Positions 34,554 through 42,340 of a stretch of 64,000 nucleotides of DNA are shown here, one piece after another. Source of the DNA: Rhodoferax ferrireducens. GTDB taxonomy: Bacteria > Pseudomonadota > Gammaproteobacteria > Burkholderiales > Burkholderiaceae_C. The DNA lies in the NCBI GenBank assembly GCA_002083775.1, contig MTEI01000004.1, positions 186,001 through 250,000 on the forward strand, given 5' to 3'. The notes below the pieces were generated by a model that searched no databases, was not told where the DNA came from, and saw nothing but the letters and a program-made list of their open reading frames with translations. A program made the position numbers and the translations under genes. The first letter of the stretch is position 1. Every line of letters begins with the position of its first letter.

Positions 34554-34560
34554 ATTGCTA

Positions 34561-34606
34561 TTTCTTTCGTAGCTATTGACGTTTATGGAATAAGGGCTAA
34601 AGGCAT
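34561..34606. repeat. Dispersed palindromic repeat, copy 9
   Basis: Reverse orientation: TAGCTATTGACGTTTATG then AATAAGGGCTAAAGGC. It sits in the nirB-nirD gap just before the nirD start. Confidence 0.75.
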
Positions 34607-34646
34607 AAAACACTTATAAAACACATGGGAGCCAGGGCCGTGCACT

Positions 34647-37103
34647 TCAGGCGCTCAGCGCCTGGAACTGCCGCGTATCCACCGACGCCTTGTCAAACTC
34701 AAACCATGGGTCGGGCTCGCCATCCAGCGCAAACTGCAGTTGCTCCCACAGCGCTCTACGCCCAGCGTGGTCATCGACGATTTTTTTCTTCACGTAATCC
34801 AGCCCGACGCGGTTGACGTAATGCACAGTGCGCTCCAGGTACCAGCCCTCTTGGCGGTACAACTCGCAAAACGCACCGGTGAATTCCATCACTTCGGCAG
34901 CCGTTTTCACCTTCACCAAGAAGTGCGCCACCTCGGTCTTGATGCCGCCATTGCCGGCCACGTACATCTCCCAGCCGGAATCCACGCCAATGATGCCGAC
35001 GTCCTTAATGCCCGCCTCGGCGCAGTTGCGCGGGCAGCCGCTCACGGCGAACTTGACCTTGTGCGGTGCGTACATACGCCACATGGCACGCTCCAGGTCT
35101 TTGCCCATTTGTGTGCTGTCTTGGGTGCCCATGCGGCACCATTCGCTGCCGACACAGGTCTTTACCGTACGGAGCGCCTTGGCGTAGGCGTGGCCTGAGG
35201 GCATGCCGATGTCTTTCCAGAGGTTGACCAGGTCTTCTTTTTTGACCCCCAGCAAGTCGATGCGCTGGCCACCGGTGACTTTTACCGTGGGTATCTGGTA
35301 CTTGTCCACCGCATCGGCAATGCGGCGCAGTTCGCTGGACGTGGTCTCACCGCCCCACATGCGCGGGATCACGCTGTAGGTACCATCTTTCTGGATGTTG
35401 GCGTGGCTGCGCTCGTTGATGAAGCGGCTTTGCGGGTCGTCTTTGGCCTCTTTGGGCCAGGTGCTGATCAGGTAATAGTTGACCGCTGGGCGGCAGCTGG
35501 CGCAGCCGTTGGGGGTTTTCCAGTCCATAAAGGCAAACACATCGGCGATTTTGAGCAGCTTGTTGGCTTTGATGGCGTCACGCACCGCCTGATGGCCGTG
35601 GTCGGTACAGCCGCACATGGCCTTGGTTTTGGGCGTGGCCGAGTAGTCGGCACCGGCGGTGAAGATCAGCAGTTGTTCCACCAGGCCGGTGCAAGAACCA
35701 CACGACGCGCTGGCCTTGGTGTGTTTGCGCACCTCATCGAGCGTAAACAGGCCTTTTTCCTTGATGGTTTTGCAGATGGTGCCTTTGGTGACGCCGTTGC
35801 AACCGCACACTTCGTCGCTGTCAGCCATCGCGGCGGCCTTGCTTTGGCCCTGGTGCCCCACGTCGCCCACATTACTTTCGCCAAACATCAGCTTGTCGCG
35901 GATGTCGGCAATCGGTCGGCCGTCGCGCAGCAGCTTGAAGTACCAGCTACCGTCCACCGTGTCGCCGTACAGGCAGGCACCGACCAGTTTGTCGTCTTTG
36001 AGCACCAGCTTCTTGTACACCCCGCCTTTGGGGTCGCTCATGACGATTTCGTCAAAGCCCTCGCCGCCCACAAAGTTGCCCGCTGAAAACAGGTCGATGC
36101 CGGTGACCTTGAGTTTGGTCGAGGTCAGTGAACCCAGATAACGCCCGATGCCAAACTGAGCCAGATGGTTGGCTGCCACCTTGGCCTGCTCAAACAGTGG
36201 CGCCACCAGTCCATACGCGACACCCCGGTGCGCGGCGCATTCACCCACGCTATAGATGCGCGCATCGGTGATGGTTTGCAGCGTGTCGCTGACCACAATG
36301 CCTTTGTCGCAGTGCAGGTGCATGCTTTGCGCCAGCTCAGTATTCGGGCGGATACCGACCGCCATGACCACCAGATCAGCTGGAACCACGCTACCATCCT
36401 TGAAGCGCACTGCGCCCACCCTGCCTGGGCTGGAGGCCGATTCACTGGGTAAAAAGCATTCGGTTTGCGCGCCCATCAAGAAGTTCAGGCCACGCTCTGC
36501 TAGCAACTTTTGCAGCAGCTTGCCGGCTACCACGTCGAGCTGGCGCTCCATCAGCGTCGGCATTACATGCACCACGCTCACCGTCATACCCCGGCGCATC
36601 AGGCCGTTGGCGGCTTCCAGGCCCAACAGGCCGCCGCCAATTACTACCGCGTGCTGGTAGGTTTTGGCCGCGTCGATCATCGCGTTGGTGTCGGCAATGT
36701 CGCGGTAGGCAATCACGCCCGCCAGGTCTTTGCCCGGCAGCGGCAGTATGAACGGGTTGGAGCCGGTGCACAGCAACAAGCGGTCGTATTCCGCGCTCAC
36801 CGTGTCGCCCGCAGCATTTTCGGCAAACACCACACGTTTGACCCGGTCCACCGAGGTGACGCGCCAACCGGCGTGCAGGGTGATGTGGTTATCGGTGTAC
36901 CACTCAAACGGGTTCAGGATGATCTCGTCGAGCGTCTGCTCCCCGGCCAACACGGGCGACAGCAAAATGCGGTTGTAGTTGGGGTGCGGCTCAGCACCAA
37001 ACACGGTGATGTCGTACAGATCCGGGGCGATTTTCAGCAGCTCTTCCAGCGTGCGTACACCGGCCATGCCGTTGCCAACCATCACCAGTTTCATCTTTTT
37101 CAT
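34647..37103 (-). CDS. nirB: Nitrite reductase large subunit NirB
   Basis: An 818-residue NADH-dependent siroheme nitrite reductase producing ammonium. In order: FAD/NAD domain (KLVMVGNGMAG, LLLCTGSNPF), two BFD-type [2Fe-2S] segments (CGCNGVTKG...CGSC; CGCTDHG...CASC), and the siroheme/4Fe-4S site CVGSEWC...CPRNC. The ATG at 37103 has GAGGAAA six bases upstream; an ATG six codons earlier is less well placed. It follows the GAF gene by about 20 bases and is upstream of nirD. Siroheme supply is provided by cobA at the operon end. Confidence 0.96.
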   Translation of the reverse strand: MKKMKLVMVGNGMAGVRTLEELLKIAPDLYDITVFGAEPHPNYNRILLSPVLAGEQTLDEIILNPFEWYTDNHITLHAGWRVTSVDRVKRVVFAENAAGDTVSAEYDRLLLCTGSNPFILPLPGKDLAGVIAYRDIADTNAMIDAAKTYQHAVVIGGGLLGLEAANGLMRRGMTVSVVHVMPTLMERQLDVVAGKLLQKLLAERGLNFLMGAQTECFLPSESASSPGRVGAVRFKDGSVVPADLVVMAVGIRPNTELAQSMHLHCDKGIVVSDTLQTITDARIYSVGECAAHRGVAYGLVAPLFEQAKVAANHLAQFGIGRYLGSLTSTKLKVTGIDLFSAGNFVGGEGFDEIVMSDPKGGVYKKLVLKDDKLVGACLYGDTVDGSWYFKLLRDGRPIADIRDKLMFGESNVGDVGHQGQSKAAAMADSDEVCGCNGVTKGTICKTIKEKGLFTLDEVRKHTKASASCGSCTGLVEQLLIFTAGADYSATPKTKAMCGCTDHGHQAVRDAIKANKLLKIADVFAFMDWKTPNGCASCRPAVNYYLISTWPKEAKDDPQSRFINERSHANIQKDGTYSVIPRMWGGETTSSELRRIADAVDKYQIPTVKVTGGQRIDLLGVKKEDLVNLWKDIGMPSGHAYAKALRTVKTCVGSEWCRMGTQDSTQMGKDLERAMWRMYAPHKVKFAVSGCPRNCAEAGIKDVGIIGVDSGWEMYVAGNGGIKTEVAHFLVKVKTAAEVMEFTGAFCELYRQEGWYLERTVHYVNRVGLDYVKKKIVDDHAGRRALWEQLQFALDGEPDPWFEFDKASVDTRQFQALSA

Positions 37104-37123
37104 GCTCTTTTCCTCAGTCACCG

Positions 37124-38011
37124 TTAAAGGGTCAGGCCAAGTACGGCCGTCACGCGGCCCTGCAGGCCCACCGGGATCAGCAAGGTTTGCTCAAGCAGCT
37201 GGGGCAAACCCGTGCTGAAAACCTGTCCCGCCGGGCTGGTGTCAAAACCCAGCTTGTCATCCGAGGTGGGCAACACCGCACCGCTGTCTTCCGAAAAACC
37301 AAAGCTGTGGGCCAGATGGGACTGCAAGGCATCAGGTGCCCACACATCGACACGGCGGGCAATCGGGGTGGCCAGGGCACTCAAAAAGGCCAGCACATAG
37401 GTTTGGCCGTCGGCACTGCCGCAGGGCACGGCAAAGCCCCGGTTGATGCCAACTTTGACGGCGCTGTCGGCGCGCAAAAAGCCCGAACCCCGACCCAGGT
37501 CGGGCATGAACACCGGCGCTTGGCTGCCCCAGGCGCGCCCGGGCAAACCGGTGCCAGCCCGAAAGCTGGTGCTGCGCGACAAAAACTCAAACGTGTCGCC
37601 AGTGGTGCCGTAGTAGCCGTCTTGCAGCGTCAGGTCAACACCCTCCTCGGGGTCGTTGTGCCACAGCTCGATGGCACCGGCGTGCTCGTCGTCGTCACCA
37701 CAAAACAGCACGCTGACGGCGCGTAACTGGTCGCCGACAAAGCTGGGCAGGGCCACTGCGCTGGTCAGGCCATGCGCTTTGGCAGCGGCGGCGCGGCGAA
37801 ACAACGGCACCTGCAATTGCGTCAGCATCACCGGGTGCCCAGCCTCCCAGGCCTGGCCGGGCAAGCCTTCGCCCCGCCCAAAACACAGGTTCTGGCTGCT
37901 GGCTTGCAGGCGTTTGGCCTCGCCGTAAAAGCCGCCGCCAAATTCCAGCAAGCTGTTGCTGGCATCAGGCAGCCAGAACTCCACGGCACGGATAAAGGTT
38001 TTTTTGGTCAT
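37124..38011 (-). CDS. Double GAF-domain protein of the nitrate operon
   Basis: A 295-residue soluble protein made of two repeated GAF-like halves. Each contains a GxGLPGxAW signature: GRGEGLPGQAW in the first half and AGTGLPGRAW in the second. No output domain is attached. It lies between the nitrate transporter ATPase and nirB. GAF proteins in this position are common in betaproteobacterial nitrate operons and may sense nitrate, nitrite or redox state, but the ligand is unknown. Confidence 0.75.
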   Translation of the reverse strand: MTKKTFIRAVEFWLPDASNSLLEFGGGFYGEAKRLQASSQNLCFGRGEGLPGQAWEAGHPVMLTQLQVPLFRRAAAAKAHGLTSAVALPSFVGDQLRAVSVLFCGDDDEHAGAIELWHNDPEEGVDLTLQDGYYGTTGDTFEFLSRSTSFRAGTGLPGRAWGSQAPVFMPDLGRGSGFLRADSAVKVGINRGFAVPCGSADGQTYVLAFLSALATPIARRVDVWAPDALQSHLAHSFGFSEDSGAVLPTSDDKLGFDTSPAGQVFSTGLPQLLEQTLLIPVGLQGRVTAVLGLTL

Positions 38012-38029
38012 GGGAAAGTCCGTGTCAGG

Positions 38030-38866
38030 TCAGGCAGCTTTTTCAACATGGCTTTGCCGGGTGTACAAAAAGTCGATCACCGCTTTGCGGTACTGCACGT
38101 ACTGGCGGTCTTCGGCCAGGGCGACGCGGTTGCGCGGGCGTGGCAGCTTGACGCTCAGCACCTCGCCAATGGTGGCGCTGGGGCCGTTGGTCATCATCAC
38201 GATCTTGTCGGAGAGCAGCACCGCCTCATCCACGTCGTGCGTGACCATCACCACCGTCGCCTTGGTTTTGGCCACAATTTCCAGCAACTCGTCTTGCAGC
38301 TTGGCGCGGGTCAGCGCGTCGAGCGCGCCAAAGGGCTCGTCCATCAGCAGCACTTTGGGCTCCATGGCCAGAGCGCGGGCAATGCCCACACGCTGTTTCA
38401 TGCCGCCAGAGATTTCGCCAGGGCGCTTTTGTGACGCTGCCGTCAGCCCCACCAGGTCCAGCGCGGCCTGGGTGCGTGCAATGAGCTGTGCCTTGTTTTC
38501 CGACGGTGCACCGGTCGATTTGTTGGCCGCACCAAACACACGCTCCACCCCAAGATACACATTCTCAAAACACGTCAGCCACGGCAGCAGCGAATGGTTC
38601 TGGAACACCACCGCCCGGTCCGGCCCCGGGCCGGCAATCTCGCGGTTGGCGCACAGCAGGTGGCCCTGGGTGGGAATAGTCAGCCCGGCAATCAGGTTCA
38701 GCAGGGTCGATTTGCCGCAACCCGAGTGGCCGATCAGCGCCACAAATTCGCCCTTGGCTACGCTGAGGTTGATGTTTTGCAAGGCACAAAACGGGCCTTT
38801 TTTGGTCTTGAAAACTTGCTCAACACCGGCGATGTCGATGAACTTGGTGGTCTGGTTGTCGTGCAT
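38030..38866 (-). CDS. nrtD: Nitrate ABC transporter ATP-binding protein (NrtD/NasD-like)
   Basis: A 278-residue ATPase: Walker A GHSGCGKST, signature ISGGMKQR, Walker B VLLMDEPFGALD. The C-terminal part (PRPRNRVALAEDRQYVQYRKAVIDFLY) is typical of nitrate/cyanate transporters. The ATG at 38866 follows AAGGAT. It drives the NrtB permease encoded 96 bases upstream and precedes the GAF gene by 18 bases. Confidence 0.93.
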   Translation of the reverse strand: MHDNQTTKFIDIAGVEQVFKTKKGPFCALQNINLSVAKGEFVALIGHSGCGKSTLLNLIAGLTIPTQGHLLCANREIAGPGPDRAVVFQNHSLLPWLTCFENVYLGVERVFGAANKSTGAPSENKAQLIARTQAALDLVGLTAASQKRPGEISGGMKQRVGIARALAMEPKVLLMDEPFGALDALTRAKLQDELLEIVAKTKATVVMVTHDVDEAVLLSDKIVMMTNGPSATIGEVLSVKLPRPRNRVALAEDRQYVQYRKAVIDFLYTRQSHVEKAA

Positions 38867-38961
38867 GTTGATCCTTGGAATGCAAAATTGGATGCGTCTA
38901 AACGGTTGGGGACAGAGCAAAATTTCGCTACGTGTAAATTTTTGGTCCGTCCTGCAAAGTC

Positions 38962-39894
38962 TCAGGATTTCACTTCCTCAAACGTGAACGCGGTGGCGAT
39001 CTTCACCAGCGCGTATTCCAGAATCAGCCCGACGATGCCAATCACGAAGATGGCGATGATGATGTTTTTGACGTTCAGGTTGTTCCACTCGTCCCACACC
39101 CAGAAACCGATGCCGACACCGCCGGTCAACATCTCGGCCGCCACAATCACCAACCACGCCGTGCCCACCGCCAAGCGTACGCCGGTCAACATGTACGGCA
39201 GCACCGAGGGGAACAAAATCTTGGTAACGATCTTCCACTCGCTCAAATTCAGCACCCTCGCCACGTTCATGTAGTCCTGCGGCACCCGTTGCACACCCAC
39301 CGCGGTGTTGATGATCATGGGCCAGATGCTGCAGATAAAAATGGTCCAGATCGCCGCCGGATTCGCGCCCTTGAACACCAGCAGACCAATCGGCAGCCAG
39401 GCCAGCGGGGACACCGGGCGCAGCAGGCTGATGAGCGGGTTGAACATGCGGCTCAAAAACTCAAAGCGCCCCACCGCAAACCCCACCGGAATACCCACCA
39501 CCGCTGCCAGCCCGAAGCCGATGGCCACACGCTCCAGCGAGGCCAGAATGTTCCAGCCCACGCCCTGGTCATTGGGGCCGTTGCGGTAAAACGGGTCGCT
39601 GAAAATCACCACCGCTTGTTTGAACGTGTCGATGGGCGACGGAATGCTGCTGGCGGTGCTGATGCTCACCAGCGCCCACAAGCCAACCAGCAGGCCCAGC
39701 CCCATCAGCGGCGGCAAAACCGCAAGCCACAAACCGCGCCAGTCATACGCCGCTTTTTGCGAGACGTTTGGGGCTGTAGCCCCCTGCTTATCTGAGGGAG
39801 AAGCTATAGATTTCATAAAATTCCGAACAACAATGGGCACATCAGCTGTTGCGTCTGAAGCGTCCAAGGGCGAGTGAAAAACGGCGCTGACCAT
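38962..39894 (-). CDS. nrtB: Nitrate ABC transporter permease NrtB
   Basis: A 310-residue inner-membrane permease with six or seven helices; the first is LWLAVLPPLMGLGLLVGLWAL. It has the NrtB-type PISLLRPVSPLAWLPIGLLVF segment and an EAA-like loop (RVLNLSEWKIVTKILFPSVLP). An AGGAG site precedes the ATG at 39894. The cytoplasmic N-terminus, residues about 26-42 (IASPSDKQGATAPN), is encoded by a palindromic repeat, so this tail is probably dispensable. Confidence 0.93.
   Translation of the reverse strand: MVSAVFHSPLDASDATADVPIVVRNFMKSIASPSDKQGATAPNVSQKAAYDWRGLWLAVLPPLMGLGLLVGLWALVSISTASSIPSPIDTFKQAVVIFSDPFYRNGPNDQGVGWNILASLERVAIGFGLAAVVGIPVGFAVGRFEFLSRMFNPLISLLRPVSPLAWLPIGLLVFKGANPAAIWTIFICSIWPMIINTAVGVQRVPQDYMNVARVLNLSEWKIVTKILFPSVLPYMLTGVRLAVGTAWLVIVAAEMLTGGVGIGFWVWDEWNNLNVKNIIIAIFVIGIVGLILEYALVKIATAFTFEEVKS
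39769..39818. repeat. Dispersed palindromic repeat, copy 10 (coding)
   Basis: Forward orientation: GGGGCTGTAGCCCC, TGCTTATCTGAGGG, AGAAGCTATAGATTTC. It is in frame in the N-terminal tail of nrtB. Confidence 0.75.
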
Positions 39895-39926
39895 GGTTGT
39901 GCTCCTTGGGTGGGTGGGTGCAGGTG

Positions 39927-41171
39927 TCAGGCCTTGACCTTGAAACCGTCGGCGTACTTTTTGGGGTCTTTGCCGTCCCAGACCACACCGTCCATCAGCT
40001 TGCTGGTGCGCATGTCGCTCTTGGGCAGCGGGGTCTTGCTGGCAGCGGCGGCCTGTTTGTAGATGTCGATCTGGTTGATCTGTTTGGCCACCGCCAGGTA
40101 GTCCGGGTGGTCTTTGAGCAAGCCCCAGCGTTTGTGCTGCGTCAGGAACCACATGCCGTCGCTCAGGTACGGGAAGTTCACCGCGCCGTCGTTGAAAAAC
40201 TTCATGTAGTTCGGGTCGTCCCAAGTCTTGCCCAGACCGTTCTGGTAACGCCCCAGAATGCGCTGGTTGATGGCATCGACGCTGGTGTTGACGTAGCTTT
40301 TGGCGGCGATGGTTTCGGCCATCTTGTTTTTGTTCTGCAGGCCCGAGTCAATCCACTTGCCAGCTTCCAGAATCGCGGCGGTCACCGCGCGGGCGGTGTT
40401 AGGGTATTTCTTGACAAAGTCGCCGGTGGTGCCCAGCACCTTTTCGGGGTGGTCTTTCCACACATCCTGGCTGGTAGTGGCAGTCACACCAATGCCGTCA
40501 ATGATGGCGCGGTGGTTCCACGGTTCACCCACGCTGAAGCCGTCCATGTTGCCGACACGCATGTTGGCCACCATTTGGGGTGGCGGCACGGTGATCACCT
40601 TGGCGTCTTTCATCGGGTTGATGCCGTTGGCCGCCATCCAGTAATACAACCACATGGCGTGCGTGCCGGTGGGGAAGGTTTGCGCAAAGGTGTATTCGCG
40701 CTTTTCAGCAGCCATGAGCTTGGCCAGGCTGGGGCCATCGACCGCGCCTTTGTCAGCCAGCTTCTTGCTCAAGGTGATGGCCTGGCCGTTGTTGTTCAGA
40801 GTCATCAACACCGCCATGTCTTTTTTGGCGCCACCAATACCCAGGTGCACGCCGTAGATCAGGCCGTACAACACATGGGCAAAGTCCAGCTCACCGGTGG
40901 TGAGTTTGTCGCGCACACCGGCCCAGCTGGCTTCTTTGGTCGGGATGATCTTGACGCCGTATTTTTTGTCCAGACCCAACTCAGAAGCCATCACCACGCT
41001 GGCGCAGTCGGTCAGCGGGATGAAACCGATCTTGACCTCGGTTTTTTCCGGGGCATCGGAGCCGGCGGCATACACCATCGAGCGTAGCGCGGGGCTGATG
41101 CCCGCCACACCCACCGCCGCAGTTTGCAACACCGTACGGCGGCTGAGGCTGGGTTTCAGAAGATCGGTCAT
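39927..41171 (-). CDS. nrtA: Nitrate ABC transporter substrate-binding protein NrtA
   Basis: A 414-residue CmpA/NrtA-family receptor with a Tat-type signal (LSRRTVLQTAAVGVAG). Characteristic stretches are VKIGFIPLTDCASVVMA, TGTHAMWLYYWMAANGINP, PPPQMVANMRVGNMDGFSVGEPWN and HPDYLAVAKQINQID. It binds nitrate in the periplasm for NrtBD. AGAGGA precedes the ATG. It is the first gene after a 400-base leader with a terminator and ANTAR-type hairpin, so expression should need antitermination by NasT. Confidence 0.95.
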   Translation of the reverse strand: MTDLLKPSLSRRTVLQTAAVGVAGISPALRSMVYAAGSDAPEKTEVKIGFIPLTDCASVVMASELGLDKKYGVKIIPTKEASWAGVRDKLTTGELDFAHVLYGLIYGVHLGIGGAKKDMAVLMTLNNNGQAITLSKKLADKGAVDGPSLAKLMAAEKREYTFAQTFPTGTHAMWLYYWMAANGINPMKDAKVITVPPPQMVANMRVGNMDGFSVGEPWNHRAIIDGIGVTATTSQDVWKDHPEKVLGTTGDFVKKYPNTARAVTAAILEAGKWIDSGLQNKNKMAETIAAKSYVNTSVDAINQRILGRYQNGLGKTWDDPNYMKFFNDGAVNFPYLSDGMWFLTQHKRWGLLKDHPDYLAVAKQINQIDIYKQAAAASKTPLPKSDMRTSKLMDGVVWDGKDPKKYADGFKVKA

Positions 41172-41206
41172 GGCAAAGTCCTCTTAAAGTTTCAAAAATG
41201 GAAAAC

Positions 41207-41267
41207 AAAAAAGGCGTCCTCACGTGGCACAACGCTTGTAAGTAAGCGGTGTGCCCGTGGGGACGCC
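41207..41267 (-). terminator. Intrinsic terminator in the nrtA leader
   Basis: On the minus strand GGCGTCC pairs with GGACGCC over a nested inner stem (GGCACA with TGTGCC, CGCTT with AAGCG), followed directly by six T residues at 41212-41207. It ends transcription 36 bases before nrtA unless read through. Confidence 0.9.
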
Positions 41268-41282
41268 TTTGTCCTGTGTGCC

Positions 41283-41335
41283 CTGAACGCCACCCGCCGT
41301 TGGGTGAGGTTCAGAGCGTGACCGTTGCCGGTCGC
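41283..41335 (-). promoter_or_regulatory. ANTAR-type antiterminator hairpins for NasT
   Basis: Minus-strand RNA forms two adjacent hairpins just before the terminator. The second (41314-41283) has stem CTGAAC...GTTCAG and CACCC/GGGTG closed by the hexaloop AACGGC (41301-41296), which has the A at position 1 and G at position 4 expected for ANTAR targets. The first (41335-41316) has a GACC/GGTC stem but its loop GGCAAC does not fit that rule. Confidence 0.7.
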
Positions 41336-41346
41336 ATTAACATCCA

Positions 41347-41362
41347 CGCAAAGTCTGTGCCA
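41347..41362 (-). promoter_or_regulatory. Sigma-54 (-24/-12) promoter of the nitrate operon
   Basis: Minus-strand TGGCACAGACTTTGCG has GG-N10-GC spacing and matches the consensus at all key bases. The predicted transcription start (about 41336) falls exactly at the foot of the first leader hairpin, which supports the call. Confidence 0.7.
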
Positions 41363-41392
41363 GTTAAAATCAAGGCTCTTTTACTATGTATT

Positions 41393-41440
41393 CAATAGCT
41401 GTTAACTCTCTATTTATAAGGGCTAGAGGCCATTTTTATA
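41393..41440. repeat. Dispersed palindromic repeat, copy 11
   Basis: Reverse orientation: AATAGCTGTTAACTCTC then TATAAGGGCTAGAGGCC and a T-run. It lies between nasT and the sigma-54 promoter. Confidence 0.85.
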
Positions 41441-41473
41441 TAAAACTTAGTGGCAGCACTGGATTTGTGCACT

Positions 41474-41489
41474 GCACCAAAGCAGGTGC
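41474..41489. promoter_or_regulatory. NtrC-like site upstream of the nitrate operon promoter
   Basis: GCACC-N6-GGTGC, an inverted repeat close to the NtrC consensus (which normally has five centre bases). It is about 120 bases upstream of the sigma-54 element, a usual enhancer distance. Confidence 0.4.
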
Positions 41490-41571
41490 TTGCGGGCTGA
41501 TTCGGCACCCAACTTGACCGCAGGCACTGACGCTTTGCTACCAGTGCGCGTTCACAGTGCACCTCAGGCCG

Positions 41572-42198
41572 TCAGCCCAGCAAGTCCACCACATCCAGCA
41601 TGCGCTGCGCCACTTCGACGAGTTTGAGATTTTTGTCCATGGCGGTTTTGCGCAGCCGGGCGTAAGCGGCTTCTTCAGACAATTGCTGGCGCTCCATCAG
41701 CAAAGCCTTGGCGCGGTCGATCACCTTGCGGCCTTTGATCTCGGCTTTGGCATCGGCCAGCTCGGCCAGCAGCGCCTGCTCGTGCTCAAAACGCGCCAGC
41801 GCCACGTCCAGAATCGGGCGGATGCGCTCAGGCTGCAGCCCGGCCACGATGTAAGCCGACACGCCTGCCGCCACCGCCGCACGTGCGTTGGCGGTGTCCT
41901 GGTCGTTGGTGAACATGACGATGGGGCGGCGCGCATCGCGCGTGGCCATCACCACATGCTCCAGCGCATCGCGCGCGTCACTCTCGGCATCCACAATGAT
42001 CATGTCGGGCTGCAGTTGGGCAATGCGCTCGGCCAGAAACACGTCGGCGGGTAGCGTGGCAATCAGGTTGAAGCCGTTTTCCAGCAGGCCAATGCGCAGG
42101 CTGCGCGAACGCTCTGCCTGGGTGCGGGCGTAGTCGTCGTCAGATACAGCCGTTTCCAGGTCGGGAGCCACCACCACAATTCGCAAGGCAGGATTCAT
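41572..42198 (-). CDS. nasT: Nitrate-responsive ANTAR antiterminator NasT
   Basis: A 208-residue regulator: receiver-like domain (residues 5-125, with the Asp70 region DMIIVDAESDARD) and a C-terminal ANTAR RNA-binding domain (about 145-205: KGRKVIDRAKALLMERQQLSEEAAYARLRKTAM). It would bind the leader hairpins of the nrtA operon and allow read-through of the terminator. Its usual partner NasS, which holds NasT until nitrate binds, is not encoded beside it or elsewhere in the window. Start at 42198 gives the normal length; a longer frame to 42483 overlaps the neighbour. Confidence 0.9.
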   Translation of the reverse strand: MNPALRIVVVAPDLETAVSDDDYARTQAERSRSLRIGLLENGFNLIATLPADVFLAERIAQLQPDMIIVDAESDARDALEHVVMATRDARRPIVMFTNDQDTANARAAVAAGVSAYIVAGLQPERIRPILDVALARFEHEQALLAELADAKAEIKGRKVIDRAKALLMERQQLSEEAAYARLRKTAMDKNLKLVEVAQRMLDVVDLLG

Positions 42199-42210
42199 GG
42201 CTGGTGTTGG

Positions 42211-42226
42211 TGCAAGATTCAAGCCA
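42211..42226 (-). promoter_or_regulatory. Candidate sigma-54 element upstream of nasT
   Basis: Minus-strand TGGCTTGAATCTTGCA keeps GG-N10-GC and TTGCA. The predicted start would be only two bases before the nasT ATG, so the call is tentative. Confidence 0.3.
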
Positions 42227-42340
42227 TGCGCCATATTCTTGCCCACAAATAGAGGAGGCAGGCCCTCCAAGGCGATGGTCACCGTTGCCATGCCAGAGGT
42301 GACCGTGCACAGGTTAGACGCTGACAAGTCCTTGGGCCGC

